A stretch of DNA of 33,238 nucleotides from CAYFVU01 sp964594775 (GTDB taxonomy: Bacteria; Spirochaetota; Spirochaetia; DSM-16054; Sediminispirochaetaceae), in assembly GCA_964594775.1 (NCBI GenBank), contig CAZQNO010000028.1, positions 1 through 33,238 on the forward strand, read 5' to 3'. The position numbers were made by a program, and so were the translations under genes. This document shows, in pieces, positions 23,705-31,963 of this stretch (position 1 is the stretch's first letter; each line of letters opens with the position of its first letter). Under the pieces are notes generated by a model. It worked only from the letters and a program-made list of their open reading frames with translations. It was not told the origin of the DNA and ran no database searches.

Positions 23705-25531
23705 CTACCGGTGCTTTTCCGGCAGACGGTAGAGCCTGCGTCTCTCCACCCACCAGGTATCTATACCGAGGGCGTACTTGGGCCGGGTCTGCGGCCGCTC
23801 GAATTTGTTCCAATAGGCGACGCGGAATTTCGAGATGTGCCATTGGGGCATCACGTAGAAATTCCAGGTGAGGACCCGGTCCAATGCCCTGCCCCAGTGG
23901 ACGAGGGCCTCCTCCTCGTCTTGATGGTTCTCTATCCCCTCGACGAGATAATCCACCGCCGAGTCCTGCACCCCCGCGGTGTTGTAGGTGTAGTCCATAT
24001 AGTCGCTGTGCCAGACGATCTTAAGGTCGGTAGTTGGATAGTGGTTGGCGCTGTAGCCGCCGGATATCATGTCGAAGTCCCGCTCTCTCAAGCGGTTGAT
24101 GAACTGGGTGGTGTCGACGACACGGATATTCATCGTGACCCCCAGCTTCTCCAGGTTCTTTTGGACGGGAATGGCAACCCGTTCCATTGAGGGCTGATAG
24201 AGGAGGAGCTCGAACTCCATGGGCCGGCCGGTTTCGGTGTTCACGAGACTCCGGTCCCGGATTTCCCATCCCTCCTCCTTGAGCAGGGCCAGGGCCTTGC
24301 GCAGCTGGGGACGGATGCTGCCGGAACCGTCGGTGACGGGAGGGCGGTATTCTTTGCTGAAGACCTCCGGGGGAATCTTGCCGCGGATCGGCTCGAGGAC
24401 TTTTTCCTCTTCCGGTCCCGGCAGTCCCTTTGCCTCGTACTTCGTGTTCTGAAAGTAGCTGCGGGTGCGGGTATACTGCCCGTAGAAGAGGTTTTTGTTC
24501 ATCCATTCGAAGTCGAGGGCGTAGCCGAGGGCTTCCCGGACCCGCCGGTCGGAAAAGAAGGGACGCCGGATGTTGAAGACGAAGGCCTGCATTCCCTGGG
24601 GAATGTCATGAGAAATTTCCTTTTTAATAATATATCCGGAGTCGAAGTTGGGACCGGTGTAGAGGGTCGCCCAGTTCTTGCTGATGTTTTCCTGGTGGAG
24701 GTCGTATTCCCCGGCCTTGAAGGCCTCGAAGGCGACGTTCTGGTCGCGGTAGTAGTCGTAACGGATGTAGTCGAAGTTCATTCTCCCCTTGTTTACCGGC
24801 AGATCGGCGGCCCAGTAGTCTTTGACCCGCTCATACACTACGTACTGCCCCATCTTGTAGTCGGAAACGGTATAGGCTCCGCTGCCCAGAGGGACTTCCA
24901 TGAGAGGTTCGGAAAAATCCCGGTTCTCCCAGTAGTGCTTGGGAAGAATGCGGTTGTCCGCCAGGGCCATGATCAGCTCCTTGCTTCCCTCGGAGAGGTC
25001 GAATCGTACCCGGTATCTGTCCAGGGCCTGCACGTCCTCGACGGCGCTGTAGTACTGTTTGAACTGGGGGACGCCGTCTTCATAGAAGGTAGTGAAGCTA
25101 AAGACCACGTCTTCCGAGCTAATCGCTTTTCCGTCTTGATGGCGGGCCCGAGGATCAATGTGAAAGATGACCCAGGAGTAGTCGTCGGGATATTCTATTT
25201 TCTCGGCGATGAGGGGGTAGAGAACATCGACCTCGTCGTCCGAACCGGTCATCAGCGTGTCGTAGAACCGGCTGCTCGAGGCTGCGGCGAGCCCGCGCTG
25301 GGCGAAGCGGTGGAAGTTGTCGTAGGTGCCGATGCTGTGCAGCCGCAGCGTTCCCCCCTTCGGCGCGCTGGGATTCACGTAGTCGAAGTGGCGAAAATCC
25401 TCGGCGTACTTAGGCTCTCCGTGCAGGGCGATCGAACTGTCTATGGTGCGTTCGGCGGCGGCGGCTCCGGCGGCGCTGAGGAGAAGCAGGAGCGCGGCTG
25501 CAATGCGGCGGATGCCGGCTTTTATCATCAT
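23705..25531 (-). CDS. yejA: Periplasmic oligopeptide-binding protein of Yej transporter
   Basis: A 608-residue extracellular solute-binding protein (SBP family 5, as in DppA/YejA). Residues 1-26 are a signal peptide with an alanine-rich cleavage site (GAAAAE); there is no lipobox Cys. Family features include the HGEPKYAEDFRHFDYVNPSAPKGG start typical of YejA, the GTYDNFHRF block and the DGKAISSEDVVFSF motif. E. coli YejA binds peptides and microcin C for import. GGGAGG lies a few bases before the ATG and a consensus-like promoter lies upstream. The gene heads yejABEF and perhaps the TPR/zinc-ribbon/MotA-like trio behind it. Confidence 0.93.
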   Translation of the reverse strand: MMIKAGIRRIAAALLLLLSAAGAAAAERTIDSSIALHGEPKYAEDFRHFDYVNPSAPKGGTLRLHSIGTYDNFHRFAQRGLAAASSSRFYDTLMTGSDDEVDVLYPLIAEKIEYPDDYSWVIFHIDPRARHQDGKAISSEDVVFSFTTFYEDGVPQFKQYYSAVEDVQALDRYRVRFDLSEGSKELIMALADNRILPKHYWENRDFSEPLMEVPLGSGAYTVSDYKMGQYVVYERVKDYWAADLPVNKGRMNFDYIRYDYYRDQNVAFEAFKAGEYDLHQENISKNWATLYTGPNFDSGYIIKKEISHDIPQGMQAFVFNIRRPFFSDRRVREALGYALDFEWMNKNLFYGQYTRTRSYFQNTKYEAKGLPGPEEEKVLEPIRGKIPPEVFSKEYRPPVTDGSGSIRPQLRKALALLKEEGWEIRDRSLVNTETGRPMEFELLLYQPSMERVAIPVQKNLEKLGVTMNIRVVDTTQFINRLRERDFDMISGGYSANHYPTTDLKIVWHSDYMDYTYNTAGVQDSAVDYLVEGIENHQDEEEALVHWGRALDRVLTWNFYVMPQWHISKFRVAYWNKFERPQTRPKYALGIDTWWVERRRLYRLPEKHR

Positions 25532-25548
25532 AGTACCCTCCCGTTTTT

Positions 25549-25577
25549 ACCATAGGCGATAGGGGAGCCTGAGTCAA
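25549..25577 (-). promoter_or_regulatory. Promoter of yejA operon
   Basis: On the minus strand TTGACT (25572-25577) and TATGGT (25549-25554) are spaced by 17 nt, a good sigma-70 match. The -10 ends 17 nt before the yejA ATG, leaving a short leader that contains the GGGAGGG ribosome site. Confidence 0.6.
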
Positions 25578-25585
25578 CTGATTAT

Positions 25586-25613
25586 CTCGGACCCTTCCGA
25601 GAGGCTTTTTTTT
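25586..25613 (+). terminator. Terminator-like hairpin in the divergent yejA/aminotransferase region
   Basis: CTCGGA-CCCT-TCCGAG (25586-25601) is followed after AGGC by eight T (25606-25613). It is oriented to stop plus-strand transcription, yet no plus-strand gene lies just upstream. It may insulate the two divergent genes or attenuate a leader transcript of the aminotransferase. Confidence 0.4.
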
Positions 25614-25676
25614 CCCGCCGTGCCGTGGTATTCTTAGTCCGGCGTAAAGCAGCTCAAACAACGATAGGGGGCTTAC

Positions 25677-26873
25677 ATGTTTACCGATAAGATACTGGCG
25701 GAACGAACCACGCACATGGGTTCGAGCGCGATACGGGAAATCCTCAAGGTCTTATCCCGTCCCGGAATCGTCTCTTTAGCCGGAGGAATGCCGGCGCCGG
25801 AGGCCTTCCCCATGGAATATATGAATGAGATATGTGAGCGGGTTTTAGAAAGATACCGGACGAACGCTCTTCAGTACGGCACCACTGAGGGGTTTCTCCC
25901 CCTCCGCGAGGCTCTCTCGCGCTTTCTCAAGGCGCGGTGGATCGATGCGAGCTCCGACCGGATCAATATTACCACCGGTTCTCAGGGGGTCCTGGATTCG
26001 CTGGGAAAGATCCTCATCAATCCGGGAGATCCGGTGGCGGTGGAAGCGCCGACCTACCTGGGAGCCATACAGGCACTCAATCCCTACGGCCCGAAGTACG
26101 TGCGGATGAGAACCGACGATGATGGACTGATCCCCGATTCGATGGAGGAGGTGATCAAGAAGCACCGGCCCAAGATGGTCTATCTCATCCCCACTTTTCA
26201 GAATCCCAGCGGCCGGACGATAACGCAGGAACGCCGGAAGCGGATTGCCGAGATCGCTCAGGAGACGGACACACTGGTGATAGAGGACGATCCCTACGGC
26301 TCTCTGCGGTACCGGGGGACCTTTACCCCGCCGATCTATACCATGGCTCCGGATCACGTGGTTTACTGCGGTTCCTTCTCGAAGATATTCGCACCTGGGC
26401 TTAGGGTGGGGTTTTACGTGGCTCCGCAGTTCATCGCTCATTGGCTGGTGATGGCTAAACAGGGGGTGGACCTGCATACCAGCTCCTTCACCCAGGCGTT
26501 GGCGACGGAGTTTCTCGAAGGCGGCTACATGGAGAAGCATCTGCCGCGGATTGTTGAACTCTACAGACCGAAGCTCGATGCGATGCTCGAAGCCCTGGAC
26601 GCGCATTTTCCCCCCTCTTTTACCTGGTCGAAGCCGGAAGGGGGAATGTTTGTTTGGGCCGAAGGACCAAAGGGGATAGATTCTATGGAAATTTATCGCG
26701 AGGCAATCGAGAATCATGTGGCCTTTGTGCCTGGAAGGTATTTCTATACCGAAGAGGGCGCGGGAATGGAGACCATGCGGCTCAATTTTACCATGGCCGG
26801 CGAAGAGAGGATACACGATGCGATAGCGCGGCTGGGTCGGGCCATACAGGCGGTGATGGAGAAAAAAACGTGA
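25677..26873 (+). CDS. PLP-dependent aminotransferase (LysN/2-aminoadipate-like, class I/II)
   Basis: A 398-residue fold-type I aminotransferase. PLP residues are visible: Asn176 in FQNPSG, Asp204/Asp205 and Tyr207 in IEDDPYG, catalytic Lys236 in SFSKIFAPGLRVG with Arg243. The N-terminal region, ISLAGGMP-like (SLAGGMPAPEAFP, 33-45) and LQYGTTEGFLPLREAL, is typical of the 2-aminoadipate aminotransferase/LysN and MocR-domain-like group, so aromatic or aminoadipate substrates are plausible. No winged-helix regulator domain is attached. AGGGGG precedes the ATG. Its TGA overlaps the GTG of the next gene (GTGA). Confidence 0.92.
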   Translation: MFTDKILAERTTHMGSSAIREILKVLSRPGIVSLAGGMPAPEAFPMEYMNEICERVLERYRTNALQYGTTEGFLPLREALSRFLKARWIDASSDRINITTGSQGVLDSLGKILINPGDPVAVEAPTYLGAIQALNPYGPKYVRMRTDDDGLIPDSMEEVIKKHRPKMVYLIPTFQNPSGRTITQERRKRIAEIAQETDTLVIEDDPYGSLRYRGTFTPPIYTMAPDHVVYCGSFSKIFAPGLRVGFYVAPQFIAHWLVMAKQGVDLHTSSFTQALATEFLEGGYMEKHLPRIVELYRPKLDAMLEALDAHFPPSFTWSKPEGGMFVWAEGPKGIDSMEIYREAIENHVAFVPGRYFYTEEGAGMETMRLNFTMAGEERIHDAIARLGRAIQAVMEKKT

Positions 26874-27544
26874 GGACGGAGACGGATTCTTCTTCCTGGC
26901 TTGAACGGCACATAAGTCTCCACCGTCACGATTCGCCCAGAGAGGAGATCGCCTCGGGGGTGGTGCACGCGATCGGGGCCGCCGCATCCCTGGCCGCCCT
27001 TATCCTTCTTCTGATCAAGGGGACCGAGACGGGCTCGCCCCGTCTTCTCGCCGGCTATATGGTCTACGGTTCGGCCATGCTCCTGCTCTACCTCTCCTCT
27101 TCCCTCTACCACTTCGCACCGGTGTCCAACTGGAAGCGGGTGCTCCGTATCTGCGACCATATGTCGATTTACCTCCTGATCGCCGGAACCTATACTCCCA
27201 TATCTCTTTCGATAGGGGGGTTTTGGGGAAGGCTCACTCTCATCCTCATCTGGAGCTTTGCTGCCGCGGGCATGGCCTTCAAAATTGTCTTTTGGGGGAA
27301 ATTTCGCTTTGTACAGGTGCTGGTGTACATCTTGATGGGCTGGATGGTGGTCTTGGTGCGGGAGCCGGTATTCGAGGCATTCCCCCGGGGCTTTCTCTCC
27401 ACCGCTCTGGCAGGAGGGATCGCCTATACCTCGGGGACCCTCGTCTACGCCATGAAGAAGCTTCCCTACTATCACGCACTCTGGCACCTCTTTGTGCTCG
27501 CCGGAAGCGTCTTACTCTTTTTCGCCGTGTATCTCTACGTATAG
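26870..27544 (+). CDS. Hemolysin III / YqfA-family membrane protein
   Basis: A 224-residue membrane protein with seven predicted helices. It has the PAQR/hemolysin III signatures: EEIASGVVHAIGA near residue 25, SSSLYHF (about 78-84), DHMSIYLLIAGTYTP (about 97-111) and the C-terminal YYHALWHLFVLAGS. The conserved His and Asp residues form the zinc-binding site seen in PAQR proteins. Bacterial members are poorly understood and linked to membrane homeostasis; the hemolysin name is historical. I choose the GTG at 26870, overlapping the aminotransferase stop, because the frame upstream only shadows that gene; length then matches the family (about 220). GGAG lies 9 nt upstream. Confidence 0.88.
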   Translation: MRTETDSSSWLERHISLHRHDSPREEIASGVVHAIGAAASLAALILLLIKGTETGSPRLLAGYMVYGSAMLLLYLSSSLYHFAPVSNWKRVLRICDHMSIYLLIAGTYTPISLSIGGFWGRLTLILIWSFAAAGMAFKIVFWGKFRFVQVLVYILMGWMVVLVREPVFEAFPRGFLSTALAGGIAYTSGTLVYAMKKLPYYHALWHLFVLAGSVLLFFAVYLYV

Positions 27545-27576
27545 ACGCCGGAATTAGACCGAAGGCTGAACAAAAT

Positions 27577-27606
27577 TTGACGGTAATATTACTAAATTAG
27601 TATACT
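27577..27606 (+). promoter_or_regulatory. Promoter of the ferritin-like gene with palindromic spacer
   Basis: TTGACG (27577-27582) and TATACT (27601-27606) are spaced by 18 nt, about 55 nt before the ATG. The spacer begins with a perfect 10-bp palindrome, GTAATATTAC (27583-27592), placed where a repressor would block RNA polymerase. Confidence 0.55.
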
Positions 27607-27660
27607 TTACTCATATAGAATGAACGATTTCTCCGTTTATAGGAGAGTAAAGGAGGATAT

Positions 27661-28152
27661 ATGAATTTACGAGAAGCACTGCAAACGGCGATCAAGGGCG
27701 AAATCGAGGGCCGGGAACTCTACAAAACCGCCGCCGAAAAAACCGGCGATAAAAAGGCACAAGAGATATTTACCTTGCTTTCTGACGAAGAACTGGGTCA
27801 CCTCAATACCCTCGTTCAGATCGCGAAGGATTACGATGCGGGAAAGGAACTTTCTGTGCCCAGCCTTCCCCAGCCGGCTACCTTCAATGATGCGGAAAGT
27901 CCGATATTTACCAGGGAGTTCAAAGACAAAGTCGCCGATTTCGACATGAGCGCCCTCTCCATCGGTATCAAACTGGAATTGGAGTCTGAAAAGTTCTACC
28001 GAGAAACGGCGGAGCAGGCCGACGAACCGGCGGTAAAGGATCTGTTTAAAAGGCTTGCAGACTGGGAACATGACCACTACAACTATCTGAAGAAACAGGT
28101 CGGCTTTTTCGAGAGTTACTACACCGATAAGTACAGCTTCTTTCGCTTTTAG
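27661..28152 (+). CDS. Ferritin-like diiron protein (rubrerythrin-type, no rubredoxin domain)
   Basis: A 163-residue four-helix protein. Iron-binding motifs are present in both halves: Glu14/Glu16 and ExxH at Glu44-His47 (DEELGHL) in the first, Glu106/Glu108 and ExxH at Glu136-His139 (DWEHDHY) in the second. The C-terminal rubredoxin domain with CxxC pairs, found in full rubrerythrins, is missing, so this is an erythrin/ferritin-like short form. Such proteins reduce peroxide or store iron in anaerobes and microaerophiles. A strong AAAGGAGG sits directly before the ATG, and a good promoter with a palindrome in the spacer lies upstream, which suggests regulated, high expression. Confidence 0.88.
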   Translation: MNLREALQTAIKGEIEGRELYKTAAEKTGDKKAQEIFTLLSDEELGHLNTLVQIAKDYDAGKELSVPSLPQPATFNDAESPIFTREFKDKVADFDMSALSIGIKLELESEKFYRETAEQADEPAVKDLFKRLADWEHDHYNYLKKQVGFFESYYTDKYSFFRF

Positions 28153-28264
28153 AAAGCCCGGCGGCTGGTCCTAAAACGGTGTAAAATCTCTTCTATCGCA
28201 TCAATATGGCCCTGGTACATCTCTTCCCATTCGTGCTATCTTTGCTCCCGCACGGAGTAAAAAG

Positions 28265-29584
28265 ATGATTTACGAACCACACGGTAAGACGCGTATCGCC
28301 ATGGGCCTCTTTTTTCTCTTTCTTTCGCTCGTCCCTGGAAGGCTTTTGGGGGCCGATGAAGAGTTAAAGCCCCTCGACGTGGAATTGTTGGCGCAGGGAA
28401 AGATAAAAAGCGCCGAGGTCGCCCGGATAGAGGTCGAAGGGCTGAAGAAGACAAAGCTGCGGACCCTCGAGTCTCTCATCCTCATAGAGGAAGGAGAGCC
28501 TCTCACCGCGAAGAGGCTTGTAGATACCCAACAGAACCTCAAAAAAACGGGGCTCTTTCAAAGCCTCGTTTTTGCCTATCGTGAGGAAGGGGGAAGGTAT
28601 ACCGTTCGGATTCTCTTGAAGGAAAAGGCCACGTTGGTACCGCTGCCCTTCTTTTCCGCCTCCGACGGCGCCTACTCTTTCGGCATGGCCCTCTTCGACT
28701 CGAATTTTCTCGGTTTGAGAAAGCAGCTAATAACTTCCGCCTTTGTTGCCGACGGAAATCCCTCTGGAACGCTCGGCTTGATCGATCCTACTTTAGCGGG
28801 CAGTACGATGCGCGGGGTCCTCTTTCTGTCGGGGGGGAAGAACCGGAGCGAAGCGGCCTATCCGGACGGGACCAACTACCGGGTCTATTTCTCCACCGAC
28901 GCACGGGTGACCGGCGCCTTAACCTTTCGCACGCAGAAAAAACTGAAGCCGGGTATCTCGTTCAAATATGAACAGAGCGAAGTGGATGAGGCCTGGGAGG
29001 ATTCCCTTGCTCCGCCGGACAGTTCTGCCGCCGCATCACCGGGGTTTTCCCTTACCTACGAGGATACCTACTTCTTGGAATACTTCTATGAGGGGATCTT
29101 ACTGCGGACTGCATATGCCTACGCCTTCGAGCTCAACGGCTCCTATACGGGCGAGGGCGGAGACGGCAGCGGGATAATCGGAAACGCCGAATGGGCCGCA
29201 GCCATTTTCGGTGACCATCGCTTTTCTCTCGATGCCGCCGCCGGCTACAGCGAGTTTCCCGTTCCAAATCTCGACAGTCTATCAGGACCGGGATTCCGCG
29301 TCCTGCCCTTTCGCCGTGCTGTGGCGAGGAGCTATTGGGCCGGCAGCGCGGGCTACGAGTTTCCCTTCTTTCGCCCGGACTGGGGAACGCTGACGCTTTC
29401 CGGCTTTTTCGACGGGGGAGTGTATGAGCCGCAGGAGGGAAACTACGAAAGCTTCTATGGACCAGGCGGCGGATTCCGGCTCTATCTCAGCAAGATCGCG
29501 ATCCCGGCGGTGGGGGTCAACTTTGCCGTCGACCTTCCCACCGAGACGCTGCAGACGAGCATCGTCATCGGGATGAGGATGTAG
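28265..29584 (+). CDS. Mini-Omp85: single POTRA plus beta-barrel outer-membrane protein
   Basis: A 439-residue exported protein. After a signal peptide (cleavage near LLGAD, residue 30) comes one POTRA-like domain, about 52-120 (ARIEVEGLKKTKLRTLESLILIEEGEPLT ... LKKTGLFQSLVFAYRE...YTVRILLKEK). The rest is a beta-rich barrel that ends with a GPGGGFRLYLS-like motif and a final strand IVIGMRM. This is the Omp85 layout, but with one POTRA instead of the five of BamA and a barrel of about 300 residues, so it is not the main BamA. It is closer to short Omp85 relatives (TamA- or patatin-associated type). GGAG lies 8 nt upstream. Confidence 0.8.
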   Translation: MIYEPHGKTRIAMGLFFLFLSLVPGRLLGADEELKPLDVELLAQGKIKSAEVARIEVEGLKKTKLRTLESLILIEEGEPLTAKRLVDTQQNLKKTGLFQSLVFAYREEGGRYTVRILLKEKATLVPLPFFSASDGAYSFGMALFDSNFLGLRKQLITSAFVADGNPSGTLGLIDPTLAGSTMRGVLFLSGGKNRSEAAYPDGTNYRVYFSTDARVTGALTFRTQKKLKPGISFKYEQSEVDEAWEDSLAPPDSSAAASPGFSLTYEDTYFLEYFYEGILLRTAYAYAFELNGSYTGEGGDGSGIIGNAEWAAAIFGDHRFSLDAAAGYSEFPVPNLDSLSGPGFRVLPFRRAVARSYWAGSAGYEFPFFRPDWGTLTLSGFFDGGVYEPQEGNYESFYGPGGGFRLYLSKIAIPAVGVNFAVDLPTETLQTSIVIGMRM

Positions 29585-29595
29585 CGAAACCGCTC

Positions 29596-31827
29596 CTATT
29601 TCTCCGTCACATTGCCCGCCAGCGTGGCGGCGATCGGCCGCAGCTGCATCCACCACTGTTCGAGAGGGCGCTGGTATTCTTCGTCCACCAGATCGTAGAG
29701 AGAGTCCAGATCGGTAAAATCGACGGTTCCCCGGTGCATGCCGCACATGTAGCTGCGGCAGGGGGTCTTTGAGGAATCTTCGAAGAGTTTCTCCATACAC
29801 CGCTTTGCCAGGCGCGTTGCCTGGATCCGGTCGAAGGGAGAGGGATCGCCCCCGTTCTGCTGGTGTCCGAGGATCGCGTAGCGCACATCGTAGAGCCCCT
29901 GGGCTTCTTCTTCCAATAGTCTGCAGAGAACGGTGGTGGTGTAGGAATCATTGGCCCGCTCGTTGCGGATCATCAGCCCGAGACGTTTACCGCTGCGAAA
30001 TCCTTTCACGAGCCTTTCAATGTCTTTCTCGATATCCTTGAGGGTAATGCCCTCCTCGTGGAGGTAGGCCCGTTCAGCACCCGTGGCGATGGCGCTTTGG
30101 AGGGCAAGGTAACCGCATTGCCGTCCCATTACCTCCACCACGAAGACCCTTCGGGAAGCAACGGCCGAATGTTTGATCATGTCCACCGCCTTGAGGATGG
30201 TGTTGAGGGCGGTGTCCGAGCCGATGCTCAACTCCGACACGGGAAGGTTGTTGTTGATCGTTGTAGGCAGACAGACTATGGGGATATTGAGTTCGGGAAA
30301 GTCTCGTCGCCGGCTGTAGAGTGTGTAGGCGGCGGTATAGCCGGCCCAGCCCCCAATCATCAGAATGCCGTCGATACCGTGCGTCTTCAGCTGCTCGGCA
30401 ATCTTCGGGAGGTCCTCCTCTTTTGGCTGGAAGCGATTCGTACCCAGCTCCGAGCCGCCCCGGGGTGCCCAGCCGTCGACACTCATCCAATTCATCGGAT
30501 GAAAATTGCCTTCTATGAGCCCTTGAAAACCGTTTTCCACTCCGTACATCGTGTGTCCGTGGTCGATGCCGATACGGACGGCGGCCCGAACGGCGGTGTT
30601 CATTCCCGGTGACGGGGCGCCGCCGTGGAGAACGGCGTAGGTTTTTCTGTCCGCCTTGTCGGCGGGATTTCTCGGCAGGGCGCTTATCATCGTGCGAAAG
30701 GTGTCGTAGGAATCGGCGAAGCTGCCGCCCCGCATCTTCATCGCCTTTTCATAGTTTCGATTGCTGATCACGTCCTTGATCGATCTCGTCTCGCGTACAC
30801 AATCCATCAGAGGTGAGGCGTGCATGCGGTTCTTTCTCATGCCGATGAGCATTGGAGAGTCTTTCTGCTTCATTTCGAGAAGGGTCTCTACCGCCTGATA
30901 GCCCTGAGAGGTGCTGAGGTGGCGGTCGAATGCGCTGGGCGAGCCGCCCCGTTGTACATGGCCGAGGATGGTGAGTCTGGTGTCCTCGGTCAGCCGCTCC
31001 TTGAGGACCTTTACCACGTATTCGCTGGTGATAGGATTGCCGCTTCGGTCCCGGGCCCCTTCCGCGACGATGGCGATGCTGTAGCGTCGTCCCGCTTCCC
31101 GGCCTTCCTTCATCACCTCTATCATTTTATCTTCCCAGGTCTCGACGGCGGGAGGATTTTCCGGAATGAGGATCCACTGGGCGCCGCAGGCGAGGCCGCT
31201 CATAAGGGCGAGATAGCCGCAGTTTCGTCCCATCACCTCCACCACAAATGCCCTCTGGTGGCTTGATGCGGTGCTGGTGATCGAGTCTATGGCTTCGGTG
31301 ATGCGGTGAAGGGCAGAATCGGCGCCGATGGTCATGTCGGAACCGAACATGTCGTTGTCGATCGAACCGATAAGGCCGACGAGCTTGAGGCCGGCGTTCT
31401 TTTTCTTCTGCGCGGCGGAAATTTTTCCCTCTTTCTCGAGCTTGTCCAGGTGTTCCTGCCACTCTTCTCTGAACTCGTCGGCCCCGGCGAGACTCCCGTC
31501 TCCACCGATGACTATCAGATTGGTGATGTTGCGCTCGATGAGGTTGAAGGCGGCGCTGTAACGGCCCTCCTTGGTCCGAAAATCCTTCGACCGTGCGGAG
31601 CCGAGGACGGTCCCGCCCCGGTGGATAATTCCTCCCACCGAGTCCCAATCGAGTTTTCGGATCTTGTCGCCCCCCTCGACCATTCCCTGGTACCCTTCAT
31701 AGACGGCATAGGGGGTAAAACCGCGGGTAATGGCGGTACGAACGACGGCCCGTATCGCCGCGTTCATTCCTTGCGCATCTCCCCCGCTGGTGAGAACGGC
31801 GAGTCCCTCGTCCTTTGCCTTTTTCAT
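29596..31827 (-). CDS. pfkA: Eukaryotic-type tandem 6-phosphofructokinase
   Basis: A 743-residue protein made of two PFK domains in tandem. The N-half is catalytically intact: GGDAQGMN (15-22), GGDGS (108-112), GSIDND (154-159, with the catalytic Asp), MGRNCGYLAL and HVQRGGSPS. GGDGS rather than GGDDS favours ATP over pyrophosphate. The C-half keeps the fold but has lost catalysis: GGAPSPGMN (402-410), IGGWAGY in place of GGDGS, and TTINNN (522-527) in place of GTIDND. Such a degenerate C-half is the pattern of eukaryotic PFK, where it became an allosteric site. It phosphorylates fructose 6-phosphate in glycolysis. AGGAGG lies 8 nt before the ATG. Confidence 0.92.
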   Translation of the reverse strand: MKKAKDEGLAVLTSGGDAQGMNAAIRAVVRTAITRGFTPYAVYEGYQGMVEGGDKIRKLDWDSVGGIIHRGGTVLGSARSKDFRTKEGRYSAAFNLIERNITNLIVIGGDGSLAGADEFREEWQEHLDKLEKEGKISAAQKKKNAGLKLVGLIGSIDNDMFGSDMTIGADSALHRITEAIDSITSTASSHQRAFVVEVMGRNCGYLALMSGLACGAQWILIPENPPAVETWEDKMIEVMKEGREAGRRYSIAIVAEGARDRSGNPITSEYVVKVLKERLTEDTRLTILGHVQRGGSPSAFDRHLSTSQGYQAVETLLEMKQKDSPMLIGMRKNRMHASPLMDCVRETRSIKDVISNRNYEKAMKMRGGSFADSYDTFRTMISALPRNPADKADRKTYAVLHGGAPSPGMNTAVRAAVRIGIDHGHTMYGVENGFQGLIEGNFHPMNWMSVDGWAPRGGSELGTNRFQPKEEDLPKIAEQLKTHGIDGILMIGGWAGYTAAYTLYSRRRDFPELNIPIVCLPTTINNNLPVSELSIGSDTALNTILKAVDMIKHSAVASRRVFVVEVMGRQCGYLALQSAIATGAERAYLHEEGITLKDIEKDIERLVKGFRSGKRLGLMIRNERANDSYTTTVLCRLLEEEAQGLYDVRYAILGHQQNGGDPSPFDRIQATRLAKRCMEKLFEDSSKTPCRSYMCGMHRGTVDFTDLDSLYDLVDEEYQRPLEQWWMQLRPIAATLAGNVTEK

Positions 31828-31847
31828 GCCTGTTCCTCCTACTCTGT

Positions 31848-31876
31848 ATCATAAGGGGCGAAGAGGGCCATCACAA
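31848..31876 (-). promoter_or_regulatory. Promoter of the phosphofructokinase gene
   Basis: On the minus strand TTGTGA (31871-31876) and TATGAT (31848-31853) are spaced by 17 nt; the -10 ends 20 nt before the ATG with AGGAGG between. Confidence 0.6.
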
Positions 31877-31963
31877 GAGATTTTTTCCACTTCTCGAATA
31901 AATAAACTTGCACTTATGGCTAAAATGGAGAAGAATGATATATATAACTCAGGGAGCAGTCGT

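Noticed and set aside
25845..26987. Long open frame on the minus strand (380 codons)
   Set aside because: It is antisense to the aminotransferase, whose PLP-binding residues are all intact.
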